From CAZNNH01 sp964574335 (GTDB taxonomy: Bacteria > Acidobacteriota > Vicinamibacteria > Fen-336), in assembly GCA_964574335.1 (NCBI GenBank), contig CAZNNH010000132.1, forward strand, positions 1 to 17,424: a stretch of DNA of 17,424 nt, given 5' to 3'. Under the pieces are notes generated by a model. It saw only the letters and a list, made by a program, of their open reading frames with translations. It had not been told where the DNA came from and ran no database searches. Both the position numbers and the translations under genes were made by a program. Position 1 is the stretch's first letter. Every line of letters starts with the position of its first letter. This document shows, in pieces, positions 15,401 to 17,424 of this stretch.

Positions 15401-15704
15401 CAGCGGCTACTCCGTCCTCGTGGCCCAAGATGGCACCCAGGCGTTGCGGATCGCCGCAGCGCATCCCGGGCCCATCGAGATCATGGTGACCGACGTGATC
15501 ATGCCCGGGATGACGGGACCCACGCTCGTGGCGGCCATGGCACAGCCTCGCCCGGGGATGAAGGCCGTGTTCATGTCCGGCTACAGCGAGGAGGCGGTGG
15601 CCAAGCATGGCATGGAAGGACCAGGGAGGGCCTTCATCAGCAAGCCTTTCGGCCCCGAGACTCTCCTCCGCCAGATCCGGGACTTGCTGGACGCCGACCG
15701 ATAG
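12411..15704 (+). CDS. Hybrid sensor histidine kinase with periplasmic sensor, three PAS domains and a receiver
   Basis: A 1097-residue membrane kinase that autophosphorylates on His in response to a signal and passes phosphate to its own receiver. The GTG start at 12411 has a strong ribosome binding site (GGAGGGGGG, about 12400-12408). Order: TM1 about 14-36; extracytoplasmic Cache-like sensor about 40-300; TM2 about 304-325; PAS1 about 347-467 (ends EITERKQAEEAL); PAS2 about 480-595; PAS3 about 600-715; HisKA with the H-box GGVAHDFNNLL (phospho-acceptor His737); HATPase with N-box NLAVNARDAM (Asn845/Asn849), DTGSGM (from Asp892), FEPFFSTK and GKGTGLGLS; receiver about 976-1095 with phospho-acceptor Asp1028 in VTDVIMPGM, then MSGYS and ISKPF. 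All catalytic residues are present, so it looks active. No response regulator or phosphotransfer protein is adjacent, so the output partner is elsewhere. Codon use seems less GC-extreme than in the genes to the left. Confidence 0.93.
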   Translation: MSAPAPERTKARGAPALVGIFVLLVAGVGLAGYLSYHSYMRRLRVATERQLSAVADLKVSQLVRWRRERLGDGRLLAADTDFSGRVRRWDRAPNDAATRAAIWTRLGSLQAAHDYERVVLVDAQGLPRMSVPETPEPVDPRLAQDVPEAIRSGRVSLVDFRRDTPDGPVHLAVLVPILDALDKRGLGAVVLRIDPEEYLYPFMQWWPTPDETSETLLVRREGGDVLFLNDLRFEKNAALRLSRPLTTTSLPASRAALGQEGIMEGVDYRGSPTVAALRTVPESPWFLVARMDTKEAYAPLRQRLWETVAFLALLLLGAGAGVGLVRRQQELRSIRGRLEEAEKLRAALRLIEDVVNVMPVRVFWKDNNLVYLGCNAAFARDAGFADAKDIIGKEDCQMAWRDEAEAYRADDRQIIESGCSKLLIEESQTTPTGNTIALLTNKIPLRSPAGEVIGVLGTYIEITERKQAEEALRASEARYRRLFESAHDGILILHAETGMVVDVNPFLVELLGFSREELLGKKVWELGVFNDALSDEASLAALNEKGYLRYENVTLETKDGRRVDVELVSTVYQVSHDNVVQCNLRDISARVRAAESHARLATAVEQAAEAIVITDPVGSILYVNPAFERSSGYSRDEALGQNPRILKSGKHDGDFYAELWTVLRRGDVWSGHFINKRKDGTLFEEEATISPVRNTAGQVVNYVAVKRDVTNEMQLAQQLFQAQKMEAVGRLAGGVAHDFNNLLAVIVGYGEIVGRRLPDGDPLREKVEQILRAADRAAGLTRQLLAFSRKQVLQPRILDLNLVVSDFAKMLPRVIGEDVELATRLAADPGSVKADPGQIEQVLMNLAVNARDAMPQGGQIIIETRRADIDASYAATRRLAPTGQYVMLAVSDTGSGMDAATQARIFEPFFSTKEVGKGTGLGLSTVFGIVKQSGGYIWVYSEVGVGTTFKILLPRVDEEALHICHDDQGPLLTGSETVLLVEDEESLRQLLLETLETSGYSVLVAQDGTQALRIAAAHPGPIEIMVTDVIMPGMTGPTLVAAMAQPRPGMKAVFMSGYSEEAVAKHGMEGPGRAFISKPFGPETLLRQIRDLLDADR

Positions 15705-15759
15705 TGCGAGGGCTTGCGACGACAAGACGCGCCACTTCCGGCGAAAGTGCCGAGTCGAG

Positions 15760-15774
15760 CGGGAATCGTTCCCG
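15760..15774. promoter_or_regulatory. Inverted repeat upstream of the sigma-54 promoter, possible activator site
   Basis: CGGGAA (15760-15765) and TTCCCG (15769-15774) form a perfect 6-bp inverted repeat around TCG. Its centre is about 111 bp before the expected transcription start near 15878, a usual distance for enhancer-binding proteins that activate sigma-54. No regulator gene is adjacent. Confidence 0.3.
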
Positions 15775-15851
15775 GGGCGTCCCCGCGGTCGCGCGGAGGC
15801 TCTCCGGCTCGCGCGGTGTCACATCAATGACTTCCGTCGGCAGGGCGGAGC

Positions 15852-15867
15852 TGGCACGATCCCTGCT
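15852..15867 (+). promoter_or_regulatory. Sigma-54 (-24/-12) promoter
   Basis: TGGCACG (15852-15858), four bases, then CTGCT (15863-15867) matches the sigma-54 consensus TGGCACG-N4-TTGCW at all but one position. The invariant GG (15853-15854) and GC (15865-15866) are exactly 10 bp apart, and a C precedes TGGCACG as in the consensus. Transcription would begin near 15878, about 196 bases before the J-domain/TPR gene, which is the only convincing target. Confidence 0.68.
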
Positions 15868-16073
15868 ACGTAAGCTCTTAGCAAGGGACGGAGACCACGG
15901 AACATGCGTATGAGGGCACAGAGAAACGCGGGTGCCGGGAGCCACGAGGCGAAGCGGGTGGATCATGCCGCGCCGGGCGATGGTTCGACGAATGCGCGGG
16001 AGTGCGTCGCCATCCACAAGAGATCCGCACGGTGGTCCTGCTTGGGGACACCGCCGCACCGGAGGAGTGAGCC

Positions 16074-16913
16074 ATGGAACCCGAAGTCCAGACCGTAGCG
16101 AGCCATGCGCAGCCGTCGAGGCAGCAAGAGATCCTGGGGTGGTACGACAAGCTGCCGCGCCGGAGCTTCTCCCAGCTCCTTGGTGTTGCGCCGAACACGG
16201 ACACCCAGACCGACCGTACGGAGTTCCGGGCGCTCCTGAAGCGGTTCCATCCCGATGCGCTCAGTCCTGCAGCGGCCGATGTCAGCGACGAGGCACAAAC
16301 GGTCCTCATGCACGGGAACGCTGAGGAGAGCATCGCGGCCGACGCACAGGCAGCCGAAGGCCAACTTCCCGTGGCCCCGCGCCCACCGCCTGCCGCTCCC
16401 CCGTCGCCGGAGGTGACTCAGTCACCTCCGAACGCTCGAGCGCAAGCCGCGGTCGAGTCGGAGCCCCGCGGGCAGCGAGTCCAGAACGCGATCGAGTCCG
16501 CGCAAGCCTACATGGGCCGCAAGGACATCGACGCCGCAGTCGCCGTGCTGTACGAAGTCATTCAGCTCGCGGACGACGGCCAGCGCGGCGAGATCCGAAC
16601 GCTCCTGGCGACTGCCTATGTCGCCGATCCCAAGAGGCGTCGCGATGCCCTGACCCTGCTGAGTGACATCCTGCGCGATGAGCCTTCGAATGCCGAGGCG
16701 CTCACGCTTCTGGGAACGCTCTATCTTCGCGAGGGTCTGCTGGCACGCGCCGAGTCGACGCTGGTGCGAGCGGTCGCCGCCGCCCCGGGCCACACGCAGG
16801 CTCTCGCGAAGCTGCTCGCGGTGCGCGCGTCCTTGCACGAGCGTTCGGCGCCGGAGACACGGCAGCCCCGAGGAGGCGGCCTTCGCGCCCGTCTGCCCTG
16901 GATGGCACGCTAG
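16074..16913 (+). CDS. Degenerate J-domain protein with C-terminal TPR repeats
   Basis: A 279-residue soluble protein. Residues about 22-62 (YDKLPRRSFSQLLGVAP ... FRALLKRFHPDAL) match the first half of a DnaJ J-domain, including the HPD motif at 59-61 that stimulates DnaK-type ATPases. The helix III/IV part that normally follows (F..I..AY..L.D) is not recognisable. A Pro/Ala-rich linker (about 90-132) leads to TPR-like helical repeats (about 136-255, e.g. ALTLLGTLYLREGLLARAESTLVRAVAAAPGH). Myxobacterial and related genomes encode J-domain/TPR proteins of this type, whose roles are mostly unknown; a co-chaperone or adaptor role is inferred. ATG 16074 has GGAGGAG about seven bases upstream. A sigma-54 promoter lies about 200 bp upstream, and a perfect palindrome sits in the linker coding sequence. 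Confidence 0.8.
   Translation: MEPEVQTVASHAQPSRQQEILGWYDKLPRRSFSQLLGVAPNTDTQTDRTEFRALLKRFHPDALSPAAADVSDEAQTVLMHGNAEESIAADAQAAEGQLPVAPRPPPAAPPSPEVTQSPPNARAQAAVESEPRGQRVQNAIESAQAYMGRKDIDAAVAVLYEVIQLADDGQRGEIRTLLATAYVADPKRRRDALTLLSDILRDEPSNAEALTLLGTLYLREGLLARAESTLVRAVAAAPGHTQALAKLLAVRASLHERSAPETRQPRGGGLRARLPWMAR
16408..16430. repeat. Perfect 23-bp palindrome inside the J-domain/TPR gene
   Basis: CGGAGGTGACT (16408-16418) and its exact reverse complement AGTCACCTCCG (16420-16430) flank a single central C. It falls in the codons of the disordered linker (residues about 112-119). Such symmetry suggests a dimeric protein binding site or a remnant of a small palindromic insertion. Confidence 0.7.
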
Positions 16914-17424
16914 GACGCACGTATGTCGATGATGCCGGTGCACACCTCTCCCGCCGCAGCCTCACGCGTGCCACCCCGGCGGCCCGCTCCTCCTCCAAGA
17001 GAACCGCAGCCACCATCGTCCCCCTGACGCCGAACAGCCGCGACCACACAATCGCCTGGCGCACGCTTCTCCTCTGCGGTACCGACTCTCGAGCCAGCCG
17101 ATTCCTGCAGATCGGAACGTGCGCCTCGCCCTGTCCCACCAAGCCTCCGCCTGCTAGCTCACCTACCGAAACGGCAGGCGAGCTGGGCAGTGCGGGAGGG
17201 CGCCCCGGGCACGACGACTGGGTCCGTGACGGTGGTGCAGAGGACGTCGTCCGACCTGCGTCTCAACCCGCATCTTCCTTCGCGGCTGCATCACACACTC
17301 GGCCCTTCCCCCCTTCTTGCCTCGCGCCTTGAATTGAGGATGCCGATTCCGTGTCTGGCTACGTCGGGACGGCAACCGACCTGGTCGTGACGAGGCGTGA
17401 CAGGGCCAGGTGCAATGTCTCGGG
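16914..17424. other. Terminal 510 bp without a recognisable gene
   Basis: After the J-domain/TPR stop I find only short frames (up to about 70 codons, or the antisense shadow running back into the previous gene) with no recognisable motif or convincing ribosome binding site. The only structured element seen is the hairpin at 17156-17184. A gene may begin beyond the window edge. Confidence 0.5.
17156..17184 (-). repeat. 13-bp stem-loop that is fully paired only as minus-strand RNA
   Basis: The arms 17156-17168 and 17172-17184 surround a three-base loop. On the plus strand there are two A-C mismatches (17161/17179 and 17165/17175). On the minus strand both become G-U pairs, giving an uninterrupted 13-bp RNA stem with loop UUU. 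This asymmetry suggests selection on a leftward transcript. No U-tract follows on the minus strand, so it is not a standard intrinsic terminator. Confidence 0.5.

Larger units (their letters stand above)
15705..16073. other. Intergenic stretch carrying sigma-54 promoter, no gene supported
   Basis: Between the kinase and the J-domain/TPR gene. It holds an inverted repeat at 15760-15774 and a near-consensus sigma-54 promoter at 15852-15867. A 64-codon frame at 15904-16098 starts with ATG, but it resembles no protein, has a biased Arg/Ala composition and runs 25 bp into the next gene, so I do not call it. There is no clear intrinsic terminator after the kinase. Confidence 0.6.

Noticed and set aside
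15733..15749. Short inverted repeat (CACTT/AAGTG) just after the kinase gene, considered as a terminator
   Set aside because: The five-base stem is too weak and no T-tract follows.
15904..16098. Possible 64-residue gene downstream of the sigma-54 promoter
   Set aside because: It has an ATG but only a weak ribosome binding site, no similarity that I recognise, and it overlaps the well-supported start at 16074.
17163..17390. Short overlapping frames on both strands at the right end
   Set aside because: About 66-70 codons each, Arg/Pro-rich, with no motif and no clear ribosome binding site.

Overview
This is a high-GC window (by eye well above 60% G+C, strongest at third codon positions before about 12 kb) with nine convincing protein genes, one gene fragment and several regulatory or structural DNA elements. 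I see no rRNA, tRNA, CRISPR array or complete insertion sequence. The gene content suggests a Gram-negative, high-GC environmental bacterium, perhaps a myxobacterial/deltaproteobacterial or acidobacterial-type lineage. The clues are a PDZ-Sel1 lipoprotein, a PQQ-like propeller protein, a large PAS hybrid kinase, a J-domain/TPR protein and a sigma-54 type promoter. No marker gene is present, so the taxon is an inference.

Layout. From 1 to 1358, a secreted PDZ plus five-repeat Sel1 lipoprotein (+) faces a small YciI-family protein (-). From 1508 to 6912, five genes on the + strand look like one transcription unit: a membrane fatty-acid-hydroxylase/sterol-desaturase family enzyme, a monohaem c-type cytochrome overlapping it by ATGA, a secreted PQQ-like beta-propeller protein, a membrane-anchored SGNH-hydrolase-like protein, and a polytopic GT39/ArnT-like glycosyltransferase. 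Together they suggest envelope lipid or glycan modification with a periplasmic redox component. From 6903 to 11953 (-), a full-length fused HyuA-HyuB protein (5-oxoprolinase architecture) is translationally coupled by a GTGA overlap to an Nramp-fold transporter that lacks the canonical DPGN metal motif. The pair reads as a module that takes up and opens 5-oxoproline or a similar cyclic amide.

From about 11954 to 12410 there is no intact gene. This stretch holds the catalytic C-terminal half of a YoeB/Txe-type toxin without its N-terminus, and promoter-like sequences on both strands. From 12411 to 15704 there is a 1097-residue hybrid histidine kinase (periplasmic sensor, three PAS, HisKA, HATPase, REC). 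From 15705 to 16073 there is an intergenic stretch with a near-consensus sigma-54 promoter (GG-N10-GC) and an upstream inverted repeat. It is followed by a degenerate J-domain/TPR protein (16074-16913) whose linker carries a perfect 23-bp palindrome. The last 510 bases hold no recognisable gene, but they contain a strong hairpin whose mismatches become G-U pairs only on the minus strand.

The most promising leads are the Nramp-like/oxoprolinase pair as an amide or 5-oxoproline transport-and-hydrolysis system, the sigma-54 controlled degenerate J-domain/TPR gene, and the headless YoeB fragment that keeps its catalytic triad.
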